Assembly (NCBI GenBank): GCA_023139025.1
Contig: JAGLOH010000169.1
Span: 1 to 5,301, forward strand
Length of the DNA: 5,301 nt
Source: Candidatus Heimdallarchaeota archaeon
Lineage (GTDB): Archaea > Asgardarchaeota > Heimdallarchaeia > Heimdallarchaeales > Heimdallarchaeaceae
Direction: 5' to 3'
Shown here: positions 1 through 5,150 of the stretch, piece after piece
Layout of the letters: every line of letters begins with the position of its first letter
How positions within the stretch are numbered: the first letter of the stretch is position 1
Translations under genes and position numbers: made by a program
The notes under the pieces: model-generated
Databases searched by the model: none
What the model was told of the DNA's origin: nothing
Seen by the model: the letters and a program-made list of their open reading frames with translations, nothing else

Positions 1-791
1 CCAAAATAAACATTATCAATTCCAGGGGTTGATTTAATTGATGATAAAAGATAAAGGATTGCATCTTTATTTACTTCTTTAGATTTTGAAGACATATAAC
101 CAAAGGAATTTGGTGTAATAAAACGGATATCGTTTAGCTTTTGAGTTCCCATCCATTTTACTACATCTAGAATTATTTCAGGAGATCTATGCCTTGTTCT
201 ATGTTTGAAAAGTTTCGGAACTTGACAAAATGTACACCCAAAAGAACACCCCCTGCTTATCTCCAAAGGTGGATAAAGCTTCCTTTTCGGGGATAGGAAG
301 GGATAATCATCCAGAACTATGGGGTCAGGTCTTTTAGTTAAACGTAATGAGTTATCTTCCAAAAACCCAATACCAGGAGTTCCAAATAAGTCTTCATTGT
401 CCTTAAATCGTCTAACAAACTCAGTAAATGAGTATTCTGCTTCCCCAATAAAAACAAAGTCAAAACCAGATTTTAATGTTGTAAGAGGACTACCAGTAGG
501 ATGACTTCCACCTGAGATGAAAGTTACTTTATCTAATTCCGATTTATTTAGTGAGGAATAAATTTTCTTCATCCGGGTATAAATATCTTCAAATTGAGTT
601 GTTCTAAATGAAAAACCTACAATGAGTTTTTCATATTTATCTAAGAGCTTTCGGATTTTTGATGTATTAAGATTTTTTTCAAGCAAGAAATCCAAATTTC
701 GAAAATCAGTATTAGCATCTATAGTTGCAACTAAAGGTGTAAGACTGTAGAAATTCTTCTTAGTAAAATCAAATACAATTGCTGATGTCAT
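1..791 (-). CDS. Radical SAM protein with B12-binding-like N-terminal domain (MJ1487-like), C-terminus cut by window edge
   Basis: The minus-strand frame is open from ATG at 791 to the window edge, giving 263 codons with the C-terminus missing. Residues about 1-160 look like a B12-binding-type Rossmann domain: a beta strand at LIVGFSF, then FISGGSHPTG near residue 91, then FVFIGEAEYSF near 113. The classic D-x-H-x-x-G cobalamin motif is not seen, so real B12 binding is doubtful. The radical SAM core opens with ISRGCSFGCTFCQ; Cys182, Cys186 and Cys189 form the CxxxCxxC site for the [4Fe-4S] cluster that cleaves S-adenosylmethionine. HRSPE (residues 202-206) and DIRFITPNSFGY (from 221) match what I recall of the archaeal MJ1487-like B12-binding/radical SAM family, whose substrate is unknown to me. 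It begins 11 nt after the kae1 stop with its own GTGAT motif, so the two are probably co-transcribed. Radical SAM identity is firm; the subfamily is less so. Confidence 0.88.
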   Translation of the reverse strand, partial: MTSAIVFDFTKKNFYSLTPLVATIDANTDFRNLDFLLEKNLNTSKIRKLLDKYEKLIVGFSFRTTQFEDIYTRMKKIYSSLNKSELDKVTFISGGSHPTGSPLTTLKSGFDFVFIGEAEYSFTEFVRRFKDNEDLFGTPGIGFLEDNSLRLTKRPDPIVLDDYPFLSPKRKLYPPLEISRGCSFGCTFCQVPKLFKHRTRHRSPEIILDVVKWMGTQKLNDIRFITPNSFGYMSSKSKEVNKDAILYLLSSIKSTPGIDNVYF

Positions 792-794
792 ATA

Positions 795-799
795 ATCAC
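795..799 (-). promoter_or_regulatory. Ribosome-binding site of the radical SAM gene
   Basis: GTGAT lies 3 nt before the ATG at 791, in the 11-nt gap after the kae1 stop. It pairs with AUCAC at the 3' end of archaeal 16S rRNA and supports both this start and internal translation of a shared kae1 transcript. Confidence 0.55.
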
Positions 800-802
800 A
801 AT

Positions 803-1798
803 TTATCTCCAAGTAACTTCCACATCTTCAGGTCTGAAATGTTGGTCCACTATTGTGTCCTCAAATTCAGTCGTCACACCCGATTGCTTCATTAAAATCC
901 CTAACCATGCTATCATTACACCATTATCTAGAGCAAGATCAGCATTAAGACCTCTAAAAGAAGCATCATGGGAACTAGCCATTTCTTCAAGCATTTCTTT
1001 TAGTCGCGAATTAGCTGCTACACCACCACACACTAAAACTTCTTCTTTTTTTGTATGAGCTAAAGCTCTTTCTGTAACTTCAACTAACATAGAGAAAACT
1101 GTTTCTTGGAGACTAAATGCGATATCTTCAAGTGGGTGTTTCTTACTATTCAATAATCGGGTAACATGAGTAAGAATACCTGAAAAAGAAACGTCCATTC
1201 CTTTTATCACATAGGGGATGGAAACATAGGTTGAACTTTTCAATGCTTCTAGCTCGATCATTCTCCCCATTGGATTCTCTTTATCACTTAAACCAGCATT
1301 TCTTCCGAAAACATCTAAACAATTTCCTACTGGTATATCTATTGTTTCACCAAATACCCTGTATCTTCTTTCAGAAAACGCAATGACTTGTGTATTTCCT
1401 CCAGATACATACAGAACAACAGGATCATCAAGTTCTCCAACTAATCTTCCAATTTCAACATGTGCAATTGGATGGTTCACTGCCATTAGTGGTTTACCCA
1501 AGGATAAAGAAAGGGTTCTTGCAGTAACGGCACCTATTCTTAAACAGGGTCCAAATCCCGGTCCTTTTGTAAAAGAAATCAAATCAATTTCTTCAGGTTT
1601 AATGCCTGATTCATGAAAAGCATCTTCTATTGCTTTGGGCATTGTAGAGGAGTGATATTCCGAAGCTTCTCTTGGGTGAATTCCGCTTCCATAAGGGGGT
1701 TTATAGGTTCTTCTAACATTAGATAACACATTTCCTTTGTCATCTATAATACCAACGCCCAATTTATCAGCAGAGCTTTCTATTCCTAGAGAAATCAT
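803..1798 (-). CDS. kae1: tRNA N6-adenosine threonylcarbamoyltransferase Kae1 (KEOPS catalytic subunit), stand-alone
   Basis: Kae1/TsaD transfers the threonylcarbamoyl group from threonylcarbamoyl-AMP to A37 of ANN-decoding tRNAs (t6A) in the cytosolic KEOPS complex. The 331 residues show the ASKHA-fold signatures in order: LGIESSADK at the N-terminus, HPREASEYH (41-49), NHPIAHVE (metal ligands His109 and His113), YVSGGNTQ (Tyr130 plus nucleotide loop), DVSFSG (202-207), CGGVAANSRL (257-266) and DNG with metal ligand Asp291. It ends in the archaeal/eukaryotic RPEDVEVTWR and carries no Bud32 kinase fusion, unlike many euryarchaeal versions. Small departures are NPMGRMIE near 175 where archaea usually have a PGGP-type loop, and DLALDNG where RYCIDNG-like is common. 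I start at ATG 1798: the in-frame GTG at 1807 is part of a GTGAT ribosome-binding motif 4 nt upstream. It probably leads an operon with the downstream radical SAM gene. Confidence 0.96.
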   Translation of the reverse strand: MISLGIESSADKLGVGIIDDKGNVLSNVRRTYKPPYGSGIHPREASEYHSSTMPKAIEDAFHESGIKPEEIDLISFTKGPGFGPCLRIGAVTARTLSLSLGKPLMAVNHPIAHVEIGRLVGELDDPVVLYVSGGNTQVIAFSERRYRVFGETIDIPVGNCLDVFGRNAGLSDKENPMGRMIELEALKSSTYVSIPYVIKGMDVSFSGILTHVTRLLNSKKHPLEDIAFSLQETVFSMLVEVTERALAHTKKEEVLVCGGVAANSRLKEMLEEMASSHDASFRGLNADLALDNGVMIAWLGILMKQSGVTTEFEDTIVDQHFRPEDVEVTWR

Positions 1799-1802
1799 TG
1801 AT

Positions 1803-1807
1803 ATCAC
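1803..1807 (-). promoter_or_regulatory. Ribosome-binding site that decides the kae1 start
   Basis: GTGAT sits 4 nt before the ATG at 1798. Its first three bases form an in-frame GTG that could be mistaken for a start three codons earlier. Kae1 proteins normally begin directly with a short M-I-x-L-G-I-E-S-S stretch, which favours the ATG. Confidence 0.55.
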
Positions 1808-1855
1808 TCTGACTACGTTAGTTTAAAGGTTTCTTTTTGAAACTATTTAGTAATC

Positions 1856-1863
1856 TTTAATAT
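1856..1863 (+). promoter_or_regulatory. Candidate TATA box for the zinc-ribbon membrane protein gene
   Basis: TTTAATAT is centred about 23-26 nt before the tandem ATGs at 1883/1886. Archaeal TATA boxes lie about 25 nt before the transcription start, so the transcript could be leaderless; no ribosome-binding motif precedes this gene. The 84-bp region 1799-1882 must also hold the kae1 promoter on the other strand. AT-richness makes chance matches likely. Confidence 0.35.
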
Positions 1864-1882
1864 GTCTGAATTATAGTTCTTT

Positions 1883-2818
1883 ATGATGCCCCACATAATA
1901 GAAGCTGTTTTTCCTTGGGAAAAACAAAAAAAAGCTGTTATGAAGAAAAATCAAGATTTGGGCAATTTACTTAAGATTAATTTTGTATTCACGTATTTCC
2001 TACTCTTTGTATTCACAGTTTTAGGGAAACTTTATCCTTTACTCAGAATCTTCGATATGAATTTATTAGGGTACAAAAGTTGGTTAGTAGAATCCTTAGG
2101 ATATTTAGTATACAACTGGTGGATTAGCATAATTTTATTCTTCAGTTCTTTAGTAATTTCTATTTTTCTATCACTGTTAATAACAAAAACAAGTATAGGG
2201 ATATTTAGAAGTTACTTGGAATATTTAAAAATTGACTTCAAAGATAAACAGCGAGGTTTAATTGTTAAAACAATTATCAAAGATATAGCAATTATAGCAG
2301 GTTTTTCTCTTATGGTTTTTCTAATTTTAGAATTCATAACGTTTGCAGTTAGCTCTCTAATAGCTTCATTTGTTCTTCCAATTGTTTATACTTTAGATGA
2401 AACTTCTCTTGCTAATGTTTTTCTCTCTATTTTACTATCTCATATCATCTTCTTTCCTTTATTTGTCTTTATTTACCAAAAAACGATAAACAAAAAACTA
2501 GTCCCAACTGATACATTTAATTTTAAAGAATTTATGAAGGAAGACGGGGAGGTTGATATGGAAAAGTGGAGATCAAGAACCTGGGGAAAAAAACCATATA
2601 CGTTTAATTGGGAGGAAGAAGAGGTATTTCCAATTACATGTTTTTCATGTGGGTCTATTATATCAAGCGATTTAATTGTCTGTCCTATATGTGATGCTGA
2701 TTTAGTTAAGGAAATTGAGGAAATTGATACTGAATATTCAGCTGAAAATACTGAAGAAGATAATAATCTAGACATTGTCAATGACAACAACTATGAAGAA
2801 GAAAAAAGCAATTCTTAA
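1883..2818 (+). CDS. Multi-pass membrane protein with C-terminal zinc ribbon and acidic tail, function unknown
   Basis: I do not recognise the family. The 311 residues begin with a short amphipathic, basic stretch and then about four or five membrane segments: roughly 32-54, 69-100 (may hold more than one), 131-171 (probably two, split near 150) and 176-198. A soluble C-terminal part follows: a charged, Trp-rich linker (KWRSRTWGKK, 228-237), a zinc ribbon with Cys253-x2-Cys256 and Cys267-x2-Cys270, and a low-complexity Glu/Asp/Asn tail from about 275 to the end. The basic loops around the first and second helices and the highly acidic tail make the tail's side of the membrane uncertain; zinc ribbons are usually cytoplasmic. 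It is transcribed divergently from kae1 and ends 19 nt from the convergent B-box-like gene. Translation probably starts at 1883 or the adjacent ATG 1886, from a leaderless transcript; an internal ATG at 1940 is less likely. Confidence 0.8.
   Translation: MMPHIIEAVFPWEKQKKAVMKKNQDLGNLLKINFVFTYFLLFVFTVLGKLYPLLRIFDMNLLGYKSWLVESLGYLVYNWWISIILFFSSLVISIFLSLLITKTSIGIFRSYLEYLKIDFKDKQRGLIVKTIIKDIAIIAGFSLMVFLILEFITFAVSSLIASFVLPIVYTLDETSLANVFLSILLSHIIFFPLFVFIYQKTINKKLVPTDTFNFKEFMKEDGEVDMEKWRSRTWGKKPYTFNWEEEEVFPITCFSCGSIISSDLIVCPICDADLVKEIEEIDTEYSAENTEEDNNLDIVNDNNYEEEKSNS
2802..2807 (-). terminator. Candidate T-tract terminator for the B-box-like gene
   Basis: Read on the minus strand, TTTTTT followed by CTTCTTC lies about 31 nt past the stop of the small zinc-finger gene, antisense to the end of the convergent membrane-protein gene. 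Archaeal termination can rely on U-tracts alone, but the tract also encodes Glu/Lys codons on the plus strand, so it may be incidental. Confidence 0.25.
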
Positions 2819-2837
2819 ATTAAACAAGATAGTTACT

Positions 2838-3116
2838 TCATCTATTAACTCCAAATATAATGCCTGCAGCAATCATACCCAGAATTAAAATTAATAAGAG
2901 TCCAGGGAAGAAACCATTACGTATCCTTGTTTTTCTCAAGCAACCAAGGCACAAAATTATTTCTTCTTGCTGGTGTGTTTGTGATTGAAACATCGCTAAT
3001 AATGCATTTGTTTGCCAGTAAGTTTTAGAGCATTCATCACAAATAGGAAGCTTACATCTATTACATTCATTGACTGCAGTATATTTTGTATGAATATAAC
3101 ATGTATTTTCTGACAT
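2838..3116 (-). CDS. Small B-box-like zinc-finger protein with one C-terminal membrane helix, function unknown
   Basis: The 92 residues carry eight regularly spaced metal-ligand candidates: Cys6-x2-His9, Cys18-x2-Cys21, Cys26-x2-Cys29 and Cys56-x2-Cys59. The pattern C-x2-H...C-x2-C-x4-C-x2-C...C-x2-C resembles the B-box-type zinc finger found fused to membrane segments in many archaeal and bacterial proteins, and would hold two zinc ions. A basic patch RKTRIR (61-66) precedes a single hydrophobic segment at about 69-89, leaving only three residues after it, so the protein looks tail-anchored with the finger in the cytoplasm by the positive-inside rule. ATG 3116 is chosen; the in-frame GTG at 3125 belongs to a GTGAT ribosome-binding motif. 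It is convergent with the zinc-ribbon membrane protein, and the 104-nt gap upstream suggests its own promoter. A role in membrane-localised protein interaction is only a guess. Confidence 0.82.
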   Translation of the reverse strand: MSENTCYIHTKYTAVNECNRCKLPICDECSKTYWQTNALLAMFQSQTHQQEEIILCLGCLRKTRIRNGFFPGLLLILILGMIAAGIIFGVNR

Positions 3117-3120
3117 TTTA

Positions 3121-3125
3121 ATCAC
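3121..3125 (-). promoter_or_regulatory. Ribosome-binding site that decides the start of the B-box-like gene
   Basis: GTGAT is 4 nt before the ATG at 3116, and its GTG is in frame with the gene. The same arrangement is seen at kae1, so the true start is most likely the ATG, giving 92 rather than 95 residues. Confidence 0.55.
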
Positions 3126-3147
3126 TTTATTGCCTCAGCCAAAAGTC

Positions 3148-3161
3148 GATCATCAATGATC
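3148..3161 (-). repeat. Short inverted repeat upstream of the B-box-like gene
   Basis: GATCAT-CA-ATGATC is a perfect 6-bp inverted repeat with a 2-nt spacer, 32-45 nt before the ATG at 3116. It could be an operator or a small leader hairpin. The arms are short and the surrounding 104-nt gap holds little else, apart from a 16-nt near-palindrome at 3205-3220 next to the stop of the upstream gene. Confidence 0.3.
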
Positions 3162-3220
3162 AGGTCGTTGCAACTACATCATTGGCAAATAAGGATTATT
3201 TTGTGAATTTTAAAGAATTC

Positions 3221-4114
3221 CTATTGCGATGAAACTAGGGAAACAATTTTATCCACTACAAGTTGTCGAAGTTTTTTTATTGTATTTTCACCTTTGATTG
3301 TTTCAATTAAAGGCAATTTGCGTATTTTAGTTTCATTAATAAGGAGCTCATGAATCTTTCTGATATTCTCGAAATGATTGAGCAAATCTTCTTTTTCTTG
3401 AGTATATTGAGAACTTAGGTTTTCTCTATGCATCTCAGGATCTGGAACAGCTATTGTGATGTAAAGCACATTTGGCTTATTTAAAATAGTTTCATCAAAG
3501 AATGCTGGTAGTAAATGTTCCCCTTCTACAATAATCGATACTGACTCTTTTTCAGCCCTAGATAAAATTGCTTCAACACCTATGTTAACTAGTTTTGAGT
3601 GATTCTCAAATCCTATAAGTACTTCATCAAAACGACTACTGTAAATTGGTCGAAGAGTCTGATAAGCCTTATAGGATGAAGAATGAAGCTCAGGCATCAC
3701 ATCTGCTGAAAGAACCTTTCTTAAAATATCGCGAACTACTTGAGTTCCTATAACATGTTGAATACCCAAGTCTCCAGCTATTTGTCTGGAAAGAGTGCTT
3801 TTTCCAGCACCAATTGCACCAGATATAAGAATCCACAGAGGAATATTGGAATCTCTCCACTGTTCGATCATCAAATATTTATTGCCAATACTAACATCTT
3901 GTGAGTTATTTAAATGAGAAGAAACAATTTCATCTAGTTTCTGTTTACTAATAGTTTCTTTTTGGAGGTTTGTTAAATCATTATAAATCTGAATCGAGAA
4001 TTCATAACCTTCTGAGAGTGAAAAACCAATCATTCTTAGTTTTTGGGCTAGAATCCCTCTAGAAAATAACTGCTTTGTTTTTCCTTGAATATAGATTTGA
4101 GGTCCTTTCTCCAT
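3221..4114 (-). CDS. Divergent 2-phosphoglycerate-kinase-like P-loop protein, key residues missing
   Basis: The 297 residues follow the 2-phosphoglycerate kinase layout and align along their length with the divergent neighbour. An N-terminal ATP-cone-like region (about 5-85, with LFSRGIL at 16-22) leads to a P-loop, GAIGAGKST (99-107, Lys105), then IGTQVVRDILR (122-132), PELHSSSYKAY (141-151) and the Walker-B-like IIVEGEHLLP (194-203). Two things differ from the neighbour. Asp after G-T, expected at the base/Mg position, is Gln125. The lid segment 231-251 has no arginine, where the neighbour has several. ATP binding remains plausible, but phosphoryl transfer to 2-phosphoglycerate is doubtful; it may be a regulatory partner or act on another substrate. 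The reading frame is intact, so it is not a decaying pseudogene by that test. GTGAT lies 6 nt before the ATG. Confidence 0.85.
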   Translation of the reverse strand: MEKGPQIYIQGKTKQLFSRGILAQKLRMIGFSLSEGYEFSIQIYNDLTNLQKETISKQKLDEIVSSHLNNSQDVSIGNKYLMIEQWRDSNIPLWILISGAIGAGKSTLSRQIAGDLGIQHVIGTQVVRDILRKVLSADVMPELHSSSYKAYQTLRPIYSSRFDEVLIGFENHSKLVNIGVEAILSRAEKESVSIIVEGEHLLPAFFDETILNKPNVLYITIAVPDPEMHRENLSSQYTQEKEDLLNHFENIRKIHELLINETKIRKLPLIETIKGENTIKKLRQLVVDKIVSLVSSQ

Positions 4115-4120
4115 TTTCTT

Positions 4121-4125
4121 ATCAC
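4121..4125 (-). promoter_or_regulatory. Ribosome-binding site of the divergent kinase-like gene
   Basis: GTGAT precedes the ATG at 4114 by 6 nt. Here the GTG is out of frame, so the motif is not explained by coding and supports its reading as a true ribosome-binding signal. Confidence 0.5.
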
Positions 4126-4148
4126 GGCAAATTAACTTTAAAGAGAAG

Positions 4149-4158
4149 TATAATTAAA
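4149..4158 (-). promoter_or_regulatory. Candidate TATA box for the minus-strand kinase-like gene
   Basis: TTTAATTATA on the minus strand would place transcription start near 4128-4130, leaving a leader of about 15 nt that includes the GTGAT motif at 4121-4125. The fit of TATA, leader length and ribosome-binding site is good, but the region is AT-rich. Confidence 0.4.
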
Positions 4159-4162
4159 CTGT

Positions 4163-4180
4163 TAAAAAGTTAACTTTTTA
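4163..4180. promoter_or_regulatory. 18-bp perfect palindrome between the divergent kinase genes, likely operator
   Basis: TAAAAAGTTAACTTTTTA reads identically on both strands and is centred on GTTAAC. It sits in the 91-bp region shared by the two kinase-family genes, just upstream of the minus-strand TATA candidate and overlapping the plus-strand one. This position suits a dimeric regulator that controls both promoters at once. An alternative is that each half simply supplies AT-rich promoter sequence. Confidence 0.5.
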
Positions 4181-4182
4181 GA
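4174..4182 (+). promoter_or_regulatory. Candidate TATA box for the plus-strand kinase gene
   Basis: CTTTTTAGA is centred about 28 nt before the ATG at 4206, consistent with a leaderless transcript; no GTGAT-like motif precedes this gene. It overlaps the right half of the palindrome at 4163-4180. Confidence 0.35.
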
Positions 4183-4205
4183 TAAGATTGCTATTATTTT
4201 GTTTA

Positions 4206-5123
4206 ATGACTAGTAATAATTCCAAAGGTTTTCTTAGAATTAAAACGAAGAAAGACAAGTATGAGTACTTCTCAAAAGGCATATTGTCTTCATCTTTGTA
4301 TTCTATTGGAATTAGCGCTAATCTTGCTTTAGAGGTAGCAAATCAAGTTGAAGAAGAAATTAGTTCAGCTTCCGAAACACCCTCTAAGAAAAAGCTAATT
4401 AAGATCATAACATCAGCAATTGAAAAAATAGACAAACGTTTAGCTGAGAGATATATAGTTTTTGAAGGAGAGGAGAAATACAAACCCATCATTGTCTTAT
4501 TAGCTGGAGTCCCCGGAATTGGTAAAAGCACTCTATCTGTAGATCTTTCAAAGAGACTTGAAATAACAAACATAGTTGGGACAGATATGGTTAGAGAGAT
4601 TCTCAGACAGACAATTTCATCGAATCTAATACCTGAATTACATAGTAGTAGCTATGAAGCTTATAAGTACTTGAAACCAATGATAAATCCAATCTTACGA
4701 CAATCAATAGTTGGTTATGAAGAACAATGCAGGCATGTGATTGTTGGCGTGGAGGCTGCTATTCAATCAGCTTTGTACTCTAGAGAAAACACAATTATTG
4801 AAGGTGTTCATATTGCTCCCAATATTCTAAATCGTTCAGTTCTTGATGAATCACATGTCTTGATGATACTTTTCTATTTAGAAAATGAAGAAGAACATCT
4901 GCGAAGAATTCAATCAAGAGGTTCAGAAGTCGAACAGAGAGGTGCAGACAGATATCTTAGCTCATTTCAAGAGATAAGAAAAATCCAAACTTATCTTGTT
5001 GAAGAAGCAAACAAACTCAATATCCCCATAATAGAGACTTCAGATGGAGCAATAGCTATAGAGAAAATTATGGACATTGTCTGGGAAAGAGTTTTGTTTC
5101 TTGAAAATAAGGTAAAGGAGTAA
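4206..5123 (+). CDS. pgk2: 2-phosphoglycerate kinase (ATP-cone plus P-loop kinase), apparently intact
   Basis: The archaeal enzyme phosphorylates 2-phosphoglycerate with ATP to 2,3-bisphosphoglycerate, the precursor of the cytoplasmic solute cyclic 2,3-diphosphoglycerate. The 305 residues show an N-terminal ATP-cone (about 10-85, with YFSKGIL at 21-27), P-loop GVPGIGKST (101-109, Lys107), VGTDMVREILR (124-134) with Asp127, PELHSSSYEAY (143-153), Walker-B-like IIEGVH (197-202, Glu199), an arginine-rich lid (Arg233, 234, 238, 245, 249) and a FQEIRKIQ helix before IPIIE. All landmarks expected of the family are kept. I start at ATG 4206; a TTG at 4188 would add six hydrophobic residues before the ATP-cone without a ribosome-binding motif. 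It is divergent from a degenerate paralogue and convergent with pheT, 9 nt between stops. The cyclase gene is not in the window, and related kinases exist with other substrates, so the substrate is inferred. Confidence 0.85.
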   Translation: MTSNNSKGFLRIKTKKDKYEYFSKGILSSSLYSIGISANLALEVANQVEEEISSASETPSKKKLIKIITSAIEKIDKRLAERYIVFEGEEKYKPIIVLLAGVPGIGKSTLSVDLSKRLEITNIVGTDMVREILRQTISSNLIPELHSSSYEAYKYLKPMINPILRQSIVGYEEQCRHVIVGVEAAIQSALYSRENTIIEGVHIAPNILNRSVLDESHVLMILFYLENEEEHLRRIQSRGSEVEQRGADRYLSSFQEIRKIQTYLVEEANKLNIPIIETSDGAIAIEKIMDIVWERVLFLENKVKE

Positions 5124-5150
5124 AAAGCTATTTTAGTCTGTGCTTTTTAC
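5120..5150. terminator. Symmetric hairpin, probable bidirectional terminator
   Basis: GTAAAAAGC (5120-5128) and GCTTTTTAC (5142-5150) form a perfect 9-bp stem with a 13-nt loop. Each strand ends the stem in a run of five T. The stem's left arm includes the stop codon of the kinase gene, and the pheT stop is in the loop. Tail-to-tail genes sharing one such element is a classic two-way terminator arrangement; in archaea the T-run may do most of the work. Confidence 0.6.

Noticed and set aside
319..504. 61-codon plus-strand open frame
   Set aside because: Lies entirely antisense to the radical SAM coding region, which has clear conserved motifs; its own protein has no recognisable feature.
855..1616. 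Two plus-strand open frames (855-1058 and 1383-1616)
   Set aside because: Both are antisense to kae1, whose motifs are conserved along the whole length.
2473..2790. 105-codon minus-strand open frame, Ser-rich
   Set aside because: Antisense to the zinc ribbon and acidic tail of the membrane protein; the Ser/Ile richness is the mirror of Glu/Asp/Asn codons.
3117..3220. Possible small RNA or tRNA gene in the gap
   Set aside because: No cloverleaf, no T-loop (GTTCRA) consensus and only short inverted repeats were found.
3221..4114. Pseudogene call for the altered kinase
   Set aside because: The frame is uninterrupted, the P-loop and PELHSSSY motif are kept, and promoter and ribosome-binding candidates are present, so functional divergence is more likely than decay.
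4163..4180. The palindrome as a transcription terminator
   Set aside because: It lies between two gene starts, so no transcript is expected to end there; an operator or promoter role fits better.
4188..4205. TTG start six codons upstream of the pgk2 ATG
   Set aside because: Adds LLFCL-type residues before the ATP-cone, has no ribosome-binding motif, and would lie too close to the TATA candidate; ATG 4206 fits better.
4343..4573. 76-codon minus-strand open frame
   Set aside because: Antisense to the ATP-cone and P-loop of the intact kinase.
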